A DNA stretch of 64,000 bases from Candidatus Roseilinea mizusawaensis (GTDB lineage Bacteria; Chloroflexota; Anaerolineae; J036; Brachytrichaceae), in the NCBI GenBank assembly GCA_016841965.1, contig JAEANN010000054.1, positions 62,001 to 126,000 on the forward strand, in the 5' to 3' direction. Positions within the stretch are counted from its first letter, which is position 1. Each line of letters starts with the position of its first letter. This document shows positions 42,641-49,257 of the stretch, one piece after another. The translations under genes and the position numbers were made by a program. The notes under the pieces are model-generated. The model did not search any database. It was not told the origin of the DNA and was given only the letters and a program-made list of their open reading frames with translations.

Positions 42641-42964
42641 ATGATGCGTCTGACAATCCAGCAGCTCGCAATTCTGGTCGCGCTGGCCGACGGCTGCGCG
42701 TTGAAGGCGCAACGCGATCTGGAGGGGCGCAAAGTGTATCGGCTGCATTACCTGGACGGCCACACAAAAGAGGTGGCCGCGACCGATGCACAACACCTGC
42801 TGGAAAGCCGGCTGATCGACAGCAACAAAAAGTTCCCCACCGCCACATTCTTCCTCACCGTGCGCGGCGTGGAGCAGTTAAAACAGATCTCTGTCAACAT
42901 CTCGGCCAGAGGGCTGGTGGCCACAGCTTCCCCTTCAGCAAATCGGCCGGCATATAACGTGTGA
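42641..42964 (+). CDS. Uncharacterised 107-residue protein, possible winged-helix-like fold
   Basis: Begins one base after the stop of the 68-residue gene. The sequence LTIQQLAILVALADGCALKA with a following KVYRLHYLDGHTKEVAATDA strand pair and LLESRLIDSNKKFP suggests a compact alpha/beta fold resembling a winged helix, but it lacks a clear recognition helix. No cysteine cluster or membrane segment. The last 20 residues (SARGLVATASPSANRP) look disordered. The tight spacing supports it being real and co-expressed with the radical SAM gene. I do not recognise a family. Confidence 0.55.
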   Translation: MMRLTIQQLAILVALADGCALKAQRDLEGRKVYRLHYLDGHTKEVAATDAQHLLESRLIDSNKKFPTATFFLTVRGVEQLKQISVNISARGLVATASPSANRPAYNV

Positions 42965-43200
42965 GAAGGCCGATTCTCCTTGCACTCTCTTCTGTCGCCA
43001 CGGCCGCACTCGCCGGGCGCGCAACACATCGGCCGGCCACTCATTACCCCACAGCAGCCAAGCAAGCGTAAACACCTGGCGCGTCGCAACCTGCGGCAAC
43101 GCGCCGGCTGGTGTATGCTATGCTCCAGCTCAGCACCAGATGTCGGACTTCTCCGACAAGCCCAACATCTGAGACACCCACAATCAGGCGGTTTCATCGC

Positions 43201-44304
43201 ATGTACGACCCCCGTTTCGACAAGATGGCCGAGGTCATCGTCCACTATTCAATCGAAGTGAAGCCCGGACAGACGGTATACGTGTGGAGCCAAGGATTTG
43301 CCGCGCAACCGTTGCTCCTGTCAATCTACCGCGAGATTCTCAAAGCCGGCGGCAATGCCTACCTGCGCGCCGACGTGCCTGGCGCGCAGGAGATTTTCTA
43401 CCGCTATGCCCGCGACGGACAACTCGACTTCGTCTCGCCGGTGGACAAAATTTCAGTTGAGCAGTTCGACGCCTACATCCGCATTGGCTGCGAAACCAAC
43501 ACGCGCCGGCTGTCTAGCATCAATCCCGACGCCATTGTGCGTCAGCAGGCTGCCCAGCGGCCCATCCTCAACAAGCGCATGGAGTTGTCGGCGGCAGGCA
43601 AGTACAACTGGTGCGTGACCCTGTTCCCCACCGAGGCTTACGCGATGGAAGCCGAAATGAGTCTGGCTGAATTTACCGAATTCGTGTTCGACGCCTGCCT
43701 GTTGAACGATCCCGACCCAGTGGCAAGTTGGCGCGCCCTGGGCGCTCGGCAGCAGCACTACGTGGATTTTCTCAACGGCAAGCGGCGCATCGAGATTTGG
43801 GGGCCGAACGTCGAACTGTCGTTCAGCATCGAGGGGCGCACATTTCTCAACTCGCAGGGCAAGCGCAACTTCCCCGACGGCGAGATCTTCACCGGCCCGG
43901 TCGAAGATTCCGTCAACGGCTGGGCGCACTATACCTATCCGGCCATCTACAACGGGCGCGAAGTCAGCGGCGTCAAACTGTGGTTCGCAAATGGCCGAGT
44001 GGTCAAAGCAACGGCCGACAAGGGCGAGGACTTGCTCAACAAAGTGCTCGACACCGACGCCGGCGCGCGCACGTTGGGCGAGTTCGCCATCGGCACGAAC
44101 TACGGCATTACTCGCTTCTCGCGCAACATCCTGTTCGATGAGAAGATCGGCGGCACGATGCACACTGCTGTAGGCTCTGGCTACCCTGACACCGGCGCAA
44201 AGAATAAGAGCGCCGTGCACTGGGACATGATCACCGACACAACCGGCGTCACCATGACTGCGGACGGGATTGTGTTCTACCAAGACGGCCAGTTCGTGGT
44301 GTGA
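43201..44304 (+). CDS. M29 family aminopeptidase
   Basis: The 367-residue protein matches M29 (aminopeptidase T/AmpS) metallopeptidases, which remove N-terminal residues using a two-metal centre. Ligand motifs are FPDGEIFTGPVEDSVNG near residue 230, MHTAVGSGYPDTG near 320 and VHWDMITD near 340. ATG 43201 (MYDPRFDKMAEVIV) is chosen because the 30 residues encoded before it from 43111 are not family-like. The 236-bp gap before it contains no recognised gene; a TATGCT -10-like word is near 43117. Confidence 0.92.
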   Translation: MYDPRFDKMAEVIVHYSIEVKPGQTVYVWSQGFAAQPLLLSIYREILKAGGNAYLRADVPGAQEIFYRYARDGQLDFVSPVDKISVEQFDAYIRIGCETNTRRLSSINPDAIVRQQAAQRPILNKRMELSAAGKYNWCVTLFPTEAYAMEAEMSLAEFTEFVFDACLLNDPDPVASWRALGARQQHYVDFLNGKRRIEIWGPNVELSFSIEGRTFLNSQGKRNFPDGEIFTGPVEDSVNGWAHYTYPAIYNGREVSGVKLWFANGRVVKATADKGEDLLNKVLDTDAGARTLGEFAIGTNYGITRFSRNILFDEKIGGTMHTAVGSGYPDTGAKNKSAVHWDMITDTTGVTMTADGIVFYQDGQFVV

Positions 44305-44325
44305 CACGTTCAGACGACAAGTCAA

Positions 44326-44381
44326 CAGACAGCAGATATCAGACAGTAGATATCAGATATCGGACAACAGGCAGTGGTCAC
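44326..44381 (+). repeat. 7-bp tandem array upstream of the TSUP gene
   Basis: Reads in 7-bp units: CAGACAG, CAGATAT, CAGACAG, TAGATAT, CAGATAT, CGGACAA, CAGGCAG, TGGTCAC. It starts 21 bp after the aminopeptidase stop and ends about 46 bp before ATG 44428. Confidence 0.85.
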
Positions 44382-44427
44382 ACGTGAGCTACTGTCTGCT
44401 AATCTACGCTCTGCCTTTAACCCACTG

Positions 44428-45198
44428 ATGGAGATCTCCAATCTCGTCTTGCTGTTTGCCGCAGCGATTGTCGCGGGAGCAATCAACTCGGTGGCCGGCG
44501 GCGGCACGCTGATCTCATTTCCATCGCTGCTGGCTGCCGGCGTGCCGGCCATATTGGCGAACGCCACCAACACAGCCGCACTCGTGCCCGGCTCGGCCAG
44601 CAGCGCCTTCGCGTACCGTGAAGAGATTCGCACACAGGGCCGATTGCTCATCACTCTATTCATCCCCAGCGTCATCGGGGGCGTGCTGGGCGCGATTGCG
44701 CTGGTCGTCACACCGCCCGAAATCTTTAACTACATCGTGCCCTTCCTGGTGCTGTTTGCCACACTGTTGTTTGCCGGGCGTGATCTGTTCAACCGGCTGT
44801 CAAGGAACGACGCCAAAGCAGAGAAGCCGGTGACCTGGATTGGCAACGTCTGGGGCGTCACCTTCCAGATTCTCGTGGCAGCCTATGGCGGATACTTTGG
44901 CGCCGGCATCGGCATCTTGATGTTGGCCTCGCTCAGCATCATGGGCTTGCGCGATATCCACCGCATGAACGGCGTCAAAACAATGCTGGCAGTGGCCATC
45001 AACGGCGTGGCGCTCGTGGTGTTTATCATCGAGCAGAAGGTGGTCTGGCCGCTGGCAATTCTGATGGCGGTGGGGGCGATCATCGGCGGCTATGGCGGGG
45101 CGCGGCTCGCTAAACGTGTCAATCAGAGCATCGTGCGCGGATTGGTCATTGGCGTCGGCCTGCTTGTCTCAGCTTATTTGTTCGCGCGGCTGCTGTAG
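44428..45198 (+). CDS. TSUP (TauE/SafE) family membrane transporter
   Basis: The 256-residue protein has about eight membrane helices in two repeats typical of the TSUP family, which exports or imports sulfite, sulfonates or other small anions. The family hallmarks AGAINSVAGGGTLISFP at the N-terminus and GGYFGAGIGILMLASLS near residue 155 are clear. ATG 44428 is chosen; GTG 44374 would add 18 polar residues. An 8-bp hairpin (45221-45239) follows the stop. Confidence 0.93.
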   Translation: MEISNLVLLFAAAIVAGAINSVAGGGTLISFPSLLAAGVPAILANATNTAALVPGSASSAFAYREEIRTQGRLLITLFIPSVIGGVLGAIALVVTPPEIFNYIVPFLVLFATLLFAGRDLFNRLSRNDAKAEKPVTWIGNVWGVTFQILVAAYGGYFGAGIGILMLASLSIMGLRDIHRMNGVKTMLAVAINGVALVVFIIEQKVVWPLAILMAVGAIIGGYGGARLAKRVNQSIVRGLVIGVGLLVSAYLFARLL

Positions 45199-45220
45199 CG
45201 CCACACTGCCGACACGGTCT

Positions 45221-45239
45221 GAGCGGACTACGTCCGCTC
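45221..45239. terminator. Short hairpin after the TSUP gene
   Basis: GAGCGGAC (45221-45228) pairs with GTCCGCTC (45232-45239) around a 3-nt loop. No T run follows, so terminator activity is uncertain. Confidence 0.35.
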
Positions 45240-45244
45240 GCGGC

Positions 45245-45799
45245 ATGGTTATGCGAAACGACTCTCCAGGACAGTGGTGGTTGGAGCTGGCTCTGTTCCG
45301 GCGCAGCGCGTTTCAGGACATTGCGCAGAGACCTGTAACAGGCGCAGCAGGCGCCATCGTAGCAGCCGGCGGCCTGATCATCAACGGCGCAGGCGCGCTT
45401 ATGGCGGGCCTGTCAGCAGAGGTCATCATTGCCAGCGCGCTGGCCGGCGTCGTTGCAGCGCTGCTGGCGTGGGTGTGTCTCTCGGCATTGGCTGCGCTTC
45501 TGGCATCACGCGGGTTGCGCACACCGCCGGCGCTGCAGCCAATCTTGCGTGTAGCCGGCTTTGCCAGCATGTGGCGCTGGGCCGGCGTCATACCGGCGCT
45601 CAGTCTGGCCGGCGATATGTTGGCCGCTATTGCGCTGGGCGTTGCGCTTTCCACACGGGTGCCGGACAAGCCAGGTCGCGTTGCGCTCGCCACCGCCACG
45701 TGCGTGGGAATGGGTGCGGTCGTCCAAGCGATCGCCGGTCGGCTGGCCTACACGGCGCTGTTGGCGCTATGGGCGTGGGTCGGCTCGATTCAACTGTGA
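45245..45799 (+). CDS. Yip1-like multi-pass membrane protein
   Basis: The 184-residue protein starts with a soluble WLELALFRRSAFQDIAQRP segment, followed by four or five Ala/Leu-rich membrane helices, as in bacterial Yip1-domain proteins, whose role is unknown. ATG 45245 and 45251 are both possible; neither has a strong ribosome site. It follows the TSUP gene by 46 bp. Confidence 0.7.
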   Translation: MVMRNDSPGQWWLELALFRRSAFQDIAQRPVTGAAGAIVAAGGLIINGAGALMAGLSAEVIIASALAGVVAALLAWVCLSALAALLASRGLRTPPALQPILRVAGFASMWRWAGVIPALSLAGDMLAAIALGVALSTRVPDKPGRVALATATCVGMGAVVQAIAGRLAYTALLALWAWVGSIQL

Positions 45800-45817
45800 T
45801 AGGCCTCCCCTGAATTG

Positions 45818-45826
45818 TGCTATATT
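45818..45826 (+). promoter_or_regulatory. Extended -10 promoter of the 158-residue membrane protein gene
   Basis: TG-C-TATATT matches the extended -10 consensus (TGnTATAAT) at all but one base. It lies 47 bp upstream of ATG 45874, which has a good AGGAGG site. Confidence 0.5.
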
Positions 45827-45873
45827 GAGCGCGGTGTAATTCCGCTCATTTTGCTCGCAACAGGAGGAACGAC

Positions 45874-46350
45874 ATGCAGTTGAACACGCGCTCACTATTG
45901 ATAGCGGCCGGTATCGCCGGCGTTGCCATGGGCATCCTGAGTTCTGTGCCGATTCTCAGTCTGGCGAACTGCCTGCTGTGCGGTTGGGTCTGGGGTGGCG
46001 CAATATTCGCCGTGTGGTTGTACAAGCGCAACGAGAACGGGGTCATCGTAACGACCGGCCAGGGCGTTGTCATCGGCCTTGTCGCCGCATTGATTGGCGC
46101 AGTGATTAGCTGGCTGGTCGGCATCGTCATGGGCGGCGCGACGATGGCAGCCATGGGCCCATTGCTCGACCAGTTCCCCGACGCAGAGTCGCGCCAGATG
46201 TTTCAACAGTTGATGGCTTCCGGCGGCGTCTCGATCATCAGCCTGTTGTTCGGCCTGATCATCAATGCGATTTTCGGCATCATCGGCGGATTGATCGGCG
46301 CCGCCCTCATCGGCAACAAGCCGGCTGCTCCGGCGGCGCCTTCCGTATAA
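45874..46350 (+). CDS. Small four-helix membrane protein of unknown function
   Basis: The 158-residue protein shows four Gly/Ala/Ile-rich hydrophobic segments (near residues 8-28, 33-50, 63-90 and 118-148) and a short Pro/Ala tail. The first loop contains NCLLCGWVWGG with two cysteines. AGGAGG lies 7 nt upstream of ATG 45874. Downstream is a 24-codon ORF with an excellent ribosome site and then a terminator, so both probably share one transcript. No family recognised. Confidence 0.75.
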   Translation: MQLNTRSLLIAAGIAGVAMGILSSVPILSLANCLLCGWVWGGAIFAVWLYKRNENGVIVTTGQGVVIGLVAALIGAVISWLVGIVMGGATMAAMGPLLDQFPDAESRQMFQQLMASGGVSIISLLFGLIINAIFGIIGGLIGAALIGNKPAAPAAPSV

Positions 46351-46379
46351 TGTGAAACAACCATCTCCGGAGGATCATC

Positions 46380-46454
46380 ATGATTGACATCGGTCGCGCT
46401 GCGCAGCACCCGTTGGCCCGCACCGACACCATCCCCCTGTCTTTGTGGCTTTGA
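46380..46454 (+). CDS. Possible 24-residue small protein
   Basis: ATG 46380 is preceded by GGAGGA at 5-nt spacing (46369-46374), one of the best ribosome sites in the window. It encodes 24 residues beginning MIDIGRAAQHPLARTD and ending LSLWL, and stops at 46454, five bases before a strong terminator stem. It could be a true small protein of the upstream membrane-protein operon. A leader-peptide role is unlikely because the next gene is on the other strand. Confidence 0.5.
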   Translation: MIDIGRAAQHPLARTDTIPLSLWL

Positions 46455-46459
46455 ATAGC

Positions 46460-46499
46460 GAACCCCGGCCTGATTTGCAGGCCGGGGTTCTTGCTTTAT
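46460..46499 (+). terminator. Terminator after the small ORF
   Basis: A perfect 12-bp stem (46460-46471 with 46479-46490, 7-nt loop) is followed on the plus strand by TTGCTTTATA. It lies between convergent genes, and the minus-strand SDR stop overlaps its tail. Confidence 0.8.
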
Positions 46500-47245
46500 A
46501 GGAACTGGTGGCTTTCGGGTTGCAGCACAACTTCGTTCAGCACGCTGTGCGCCGGCGCTTCAAGGGCATGCAGGATGGCGCCGGCGGCATCCTCAGGCCG
46601 CAACATCTTGTCGCGTTGCACGGGCATATCGATCGCATCCCAGAAGTTCGAATCCACCCCGCCGAGATAGAGCAGCGTGAACTGCACCCCCTGGCGTTGA
46701 AACTCAGTGGCCATCGCCTTCAAAGCCCCGGCCGCGCCCCATTTGCTGGCGCTGTACGCGGCGCTGCCGCGCATGACGTAGCGCCCCATCGTGCCCACCG
46801 GCGTGATGACACGGCCCACAGGCCGGCCGGGCGCGCGCTTTGCAGCCGTCTTCAACATCTCGGCTACCACAGCCTGCGTCACCAGAATCACGCCTTTGGT
46901 GTTGACGGCCAGCATGAGGTCGATGTCTTCGTCAGTCAGGTTCAGCGCAGGCCGGATCACGCCTTGCCCGGCGCAGTTCACCAGCGCGTCGATCCGGCCA
47001 TAGGTAGCAGCGGCCTCGCTCACCAAGTCGCTCACCTGAGCGCGCATCGTCACATCAGCCGGCACGGCGATTGCCTGTCCGCCCCGTTGGCGCACTTCCT
47101 CTGCGACGCGCGACAGCGGCGCATAGTTGCGCGCAGCCAGGGTCAGCGCTGCGCCGCACTCGGCCAGCGCCAACGCTGCAGCCCGCCCAATGCCCCGGCT
47201 GGCACCGGTAATCACTACGCTTACACCTTTCAGATCGATAGCCAT
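46496..47245 (-). CDS. Short-chain dehydrogenase/reductase
   Basis: A classical SDR of 249 residues: TGASRGIG cofactor loop at residues 13-20, NCAGQG near 91, and the YSASK active site near 163 (Tyr, Lys), with a VGTM segment where the catalytic Ser usually lies; the Ser itself is not clearly placed. NADP(H) is suggested by the Arg after TGAS. Substrate unknown. The gene is separated from the upstream SRPBCC gene by a 13-bp hairpin. Confidence 0.92.
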   Translation of the reverse strand: MAIDLKGVSVVITGASRGIGRAAALALAECGAALTLAARNYAPLSRVAEEVRQRGGQAIAVPADVTMRAQVSDLVSEAAATYGRIDALVNCAGQGVIRPALNLTDEDIDLMLAVNTKGVILVTQAVVAEMLKTAAKRAPGRPVGRVITPVGTMGRYVMRGSAAYSASKWGAAGALKAMATEFQRQGVQFTLLYLGGVDSNFWDAIDMPVQRDKMLRPEDAAGAILHALEAPAHSVLNEVVLQPESHQFL

Positions 47246-47270
47246 GACTACAACACCTTACTGGTAGAGA

Positions 47271-47305
47271 GAAGCGTGGCCGTCAGGAGACAACGGCCAC
47301 GCTTC
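47271..47305 (-). terminator. Hairpin after the SRPBCC gene
   Basis: A perfect 13-bp stem (47271-47283 with 47293-47305, 9-nt loop) lies between the SRPBCC stop (47384) and the SDR start (47245). The minus strand continues CTCTCTACC, only mildly T-rich. Confidence 0.55.
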
Positions 47306-47383
47306 AGGTCATGTGCGCTGACCCGCCAGACCTCTTGCCGAAGCACACCCAAACCATGCACAGGGAAGCCGAACGCGAGTCAG

Positions 47384-47872
47384 CTACACAGAGACGCCGG
47401 TTGTCGGCCCCGAATGCGCTGGCGATTCCAACGCTTTGCGGGTCGCCGTCCGGCGGGACGCAAAGATCACCTTCATCATCAACGCTCCGCCGATACAGGC
47501 GGCGATTTTGCCCAGCACACCCAACGGCAACTCATACTCGATATGATCGATGATGCATGTGCCCTCGTCCGCCGGCTCGAAGCGATGCATGTGGCGCCAG
47601 TGTTTGAACGGCCCTTGGCCGGGCAGTTGCTCGTCCACGAACTGGTGCGGCGGCTCATATGCGATCACCTGCAAGGACCAGGGTTGTCGCAACGGACCGA
47701 CACCCATCGAGAGGTTCACCCGGCTGCCGGCGCGCAGGGGCCGGTCATAGCCTTCGACCGTTAGGCCAAACAAAGCGGGCATGATTCTGGGCAACGCGCG
47801 CGGATCGTTGTGAAATTCCCACACCACATTCAGCGGCGCGCGCACAACAAACGATGATTCAATGACGGGCAT
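47384..47872 (-). CDS. SRPBCC family (START/polyketide cyclase-like) protein
   Basis: The 162-residue protein has the START-like ligand-binding fold: IESSFVVRAPLNVVWEFHNDP at the N-terminus, PWSLQVIAYEPPHQFVDEQL in the middle and an HIEYELPLGVLGKI strand-helix at the end. The family binds hydrophobic ligands; many are uncharacterised. It follows the tiny membrane protein by 17 bp and the NDUFA9-like epimerase upstream, a pairing often seen with SRPBCC proteins. Confidence 0.88.
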   Translation of the reverse strand: MPVIESSFVVRAPLNVVWEFHNDPRALPRIMPALFGLTVEGYDRPLRAGSRVNLSMGVGPLRQPWSLQVIAYEPPHQFVDEQLPGQGPFKHWRHMHRFEPADEGTCIIDHIEYELPLGVLGKIAACIGGALMMKVIFASRRTATRKALESPAHSGPTTGVSV

Positions 47873-47889
47873 AGCTCAGCGCCCGGCCT

Positions 47890-48063
47890 TCAGCGATGGC
47901 GAATGGTGTTGCGCCGGCGTGCAACAACGTGCGCCGCTTTGTGCGCCGCTTTCTGCGCCGCTTTGTGCGCAACAGTGTTGCGCCATGCAACCATCAAGAC
48001 TACAGCCACTGCCAGAGCAGTGCCAGACATCACAAAAGCATCCATCAGCATTTCATTCTGCAT
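47890..48063 (-). CDS. Possible 57-residue membrane protein with KAAH repeat tail
   Basis: ATG 48063 opens MQNEMLMDAFVMSG, then one hydrophobic helix ALAVAVVLMVAW, then VAHKAAQKAAHKAAH encoded by the 12-bp array 47929-47970, and a basic end ARRRNTIRHR. It lies 28 bp after the epimerase stop and 17 bp before the SRPBCC start on the same strand, the spacing expected for an operon gene. AGGG lies near the start. The repeat is in frame, as it is in the permease remnant at 8161. Confidence 0.5.
   Translation of the reverse strand: MQNEMLMDAFVMSGTALAVAVVLMVAWRNTVAHKAAQKAAHKAAHVVARRRNTIRHR
47929..47970 (-). repeat. 12-bp tandem array, unit AAAGCGGCGCAC on the minus strand
   Basis: Three and a half 12-bp units. 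Read on the minus strand the unit differs by one base from GAAGCGGCGCAC at 8169. The plus-strand units are GTGCGCCGCTTT, GTGCGCCGCTTT, CTGCGCCGCTTT and GTGCGC. Confidence 0.95.
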
Positions 48064-48091
48064 ATTGCGCCCTACCCTACGCCTAACACCG

Positions 48092-49042
48092 TTAGCGATA
48101 CTCAGCCCGGCCAAGCGAACGCTTGATCAGGAAACCCAGGGTCATGGCGCGCACGTAACCGATGCCTTCGCGCAGGCGAATTGGCTGCACCCCAAACACT
48201 TTCTCTGTGGCGTTGTTAGTTGCCACATTGTCCACGCCAAGTTGGGCCAGCAAACTGGGCGTGACCGGCGGCTTGGGGAGCACTTTATCCATCACCCCAA
48301 CGGCGATGCGCAACAAACCCACCGGCATATGCAGCTTGACGCGCTTGACGCCAAGTTCAGCAATCACGGCATCGATAATGTGTTCGAGTGTGATGACCTC
48401 GCCGCCACAAATCTGCAAACGCGCATTGATGACCTGTGGATTATCCAGGGAGCGCATGACACACGTCGCCACGTCCTGCACGGCAATGGGCTGGAACCTC
48501 GATTTGCCATCGCCCGGAACAATCATGATGGGCGGAATGCGCGCCAAGCCGGCCAGCGTGTTGATGAACTCGTCGCCCTCACCAAAGATAACCGACGCTT
48601 CCAAAACCGTGTATGGAATGCCGCTGGCCATCAGGTAATCCACGCCGACGCCCTGTGTGTGGGCCAGTGGGTAAGGCCGGCTGGCGTCGGCGCCCAATCC
48701 GACCACAGTGATGATATGTTTGACACCGGCCCGCTTGGCGGCATCGACCACGTTGATGGCGCCCTGAGCGTTTACCCGCTCCATCGTCACCGCGCCGCGA
48801 TCGCGGTTGACAGCAGCCAGATGGATGACCGTCTGCACGCCTTGCATCGCAGCGTCCAGCGATGCGGGGTCGGTCACATCTCCCTGCACTGGCTCGACGC
48901 GGCTGCCAAGCCGGCGGATCTTTTCAAACCGGGTCTGACTGCGCACCATGGCGCGAATGGTCGGTTCGACCCCGCCGTTGGCGAGCAGCGTTTTCATGAC
49001 ATGCGTTCCAACGTATCCGTTTGCGCCTGTTATCAGAATCAT
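48092..49042 (-). CDS. NDUFA9/NmrA-like atypical SDR (NAD-dependent epimerase family)
   Basis: The 316-residue protein has the TGANGYVG cofactor loop at residues 5-12, the VIHLAAVNRD motif near 75 and an NDUFA9-like C-terminal half. The usual YxxxK pair is not evident near residue 125, as in non-catalytic NADP-binding members. Relatives are complex I accessory subunits, NmrA regulators or quinone-related chaperones. ATG 49042 fits the Rossmann start; the frame extends to 49129 without homology. It heads an operon with the tiny membrane protein and the SRPBCC gene. Confidence 0.87.
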   Translation of the reverse strand: MILITGANGYVGTHVMKTLLANGGVEPTIRAMVRSQTRFEKIRRLGSRVEPVQGDVTDPASLDAAMQGVQTVIHLAAVNRDRGAVTMERVNAQGAINVVDAAKRAGVKHIITVVGLGADASRPYPLAHTQGVGVDYLMASGIPYTVLEASVIFGEGDEFINTLAGLARIPPIMIVPGDGKSRFQPIAVQDVATCVMRSLDNPQVINARLQICGGEVITLEHIIDAVIAELGVKRVKLHMPVGLLRIAVGVMDKVLPKPPVTPSLLAQLGVDNVATNNATEKVFGVQPIRLREGIGYVRAMTLGFLIKRSLGRAEYR

Positions 49043-49244
49043 CAGATTCGCTTTCCTTGACTGCAGCAGAGAGTGCCAGACAGTACGATCGGTTTGTGCG
49101 TGCTGTGCAAAATGATCGTAGCCGGGCAACTGAGACTTGACTTAAGCGCACCTAAGATGGCACATACACTTTGTACACGAGCGCGTCGCACAGCAGGCCG
49201 GCCCATCCACCCAACGACCGAATCGCTTTGGCCAATCGCGGTGA

Positions 49245-49250
49245 TAGAAT
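49245..49250 (+). promoter_or_regulatory. Candidate -10 element of mutS2
   Basis: TAGAAT ends 7 nt before the GTG start at 49258, the same geometry as at the sufR-like gene, so a leaderless mRNA is possible. No good -35 is seen at 16-18 bp. Confidence 0.4.
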
Positions 49251-49257
49251 CCTGCGC

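Noticed and set aside
46508-47764. 418-codon open frame on the plus strand
   Set aside because: Spans the antisense of the SDR, a terminator hairpin and the SRPBCC gene, so it cannot be a real single gene.
47903-49060. 385-codon open frame on the plus strand
   Set aside because: Antisense to the NDUFA9-like epimerase and reads through the 12-bp array; no family resemblance.
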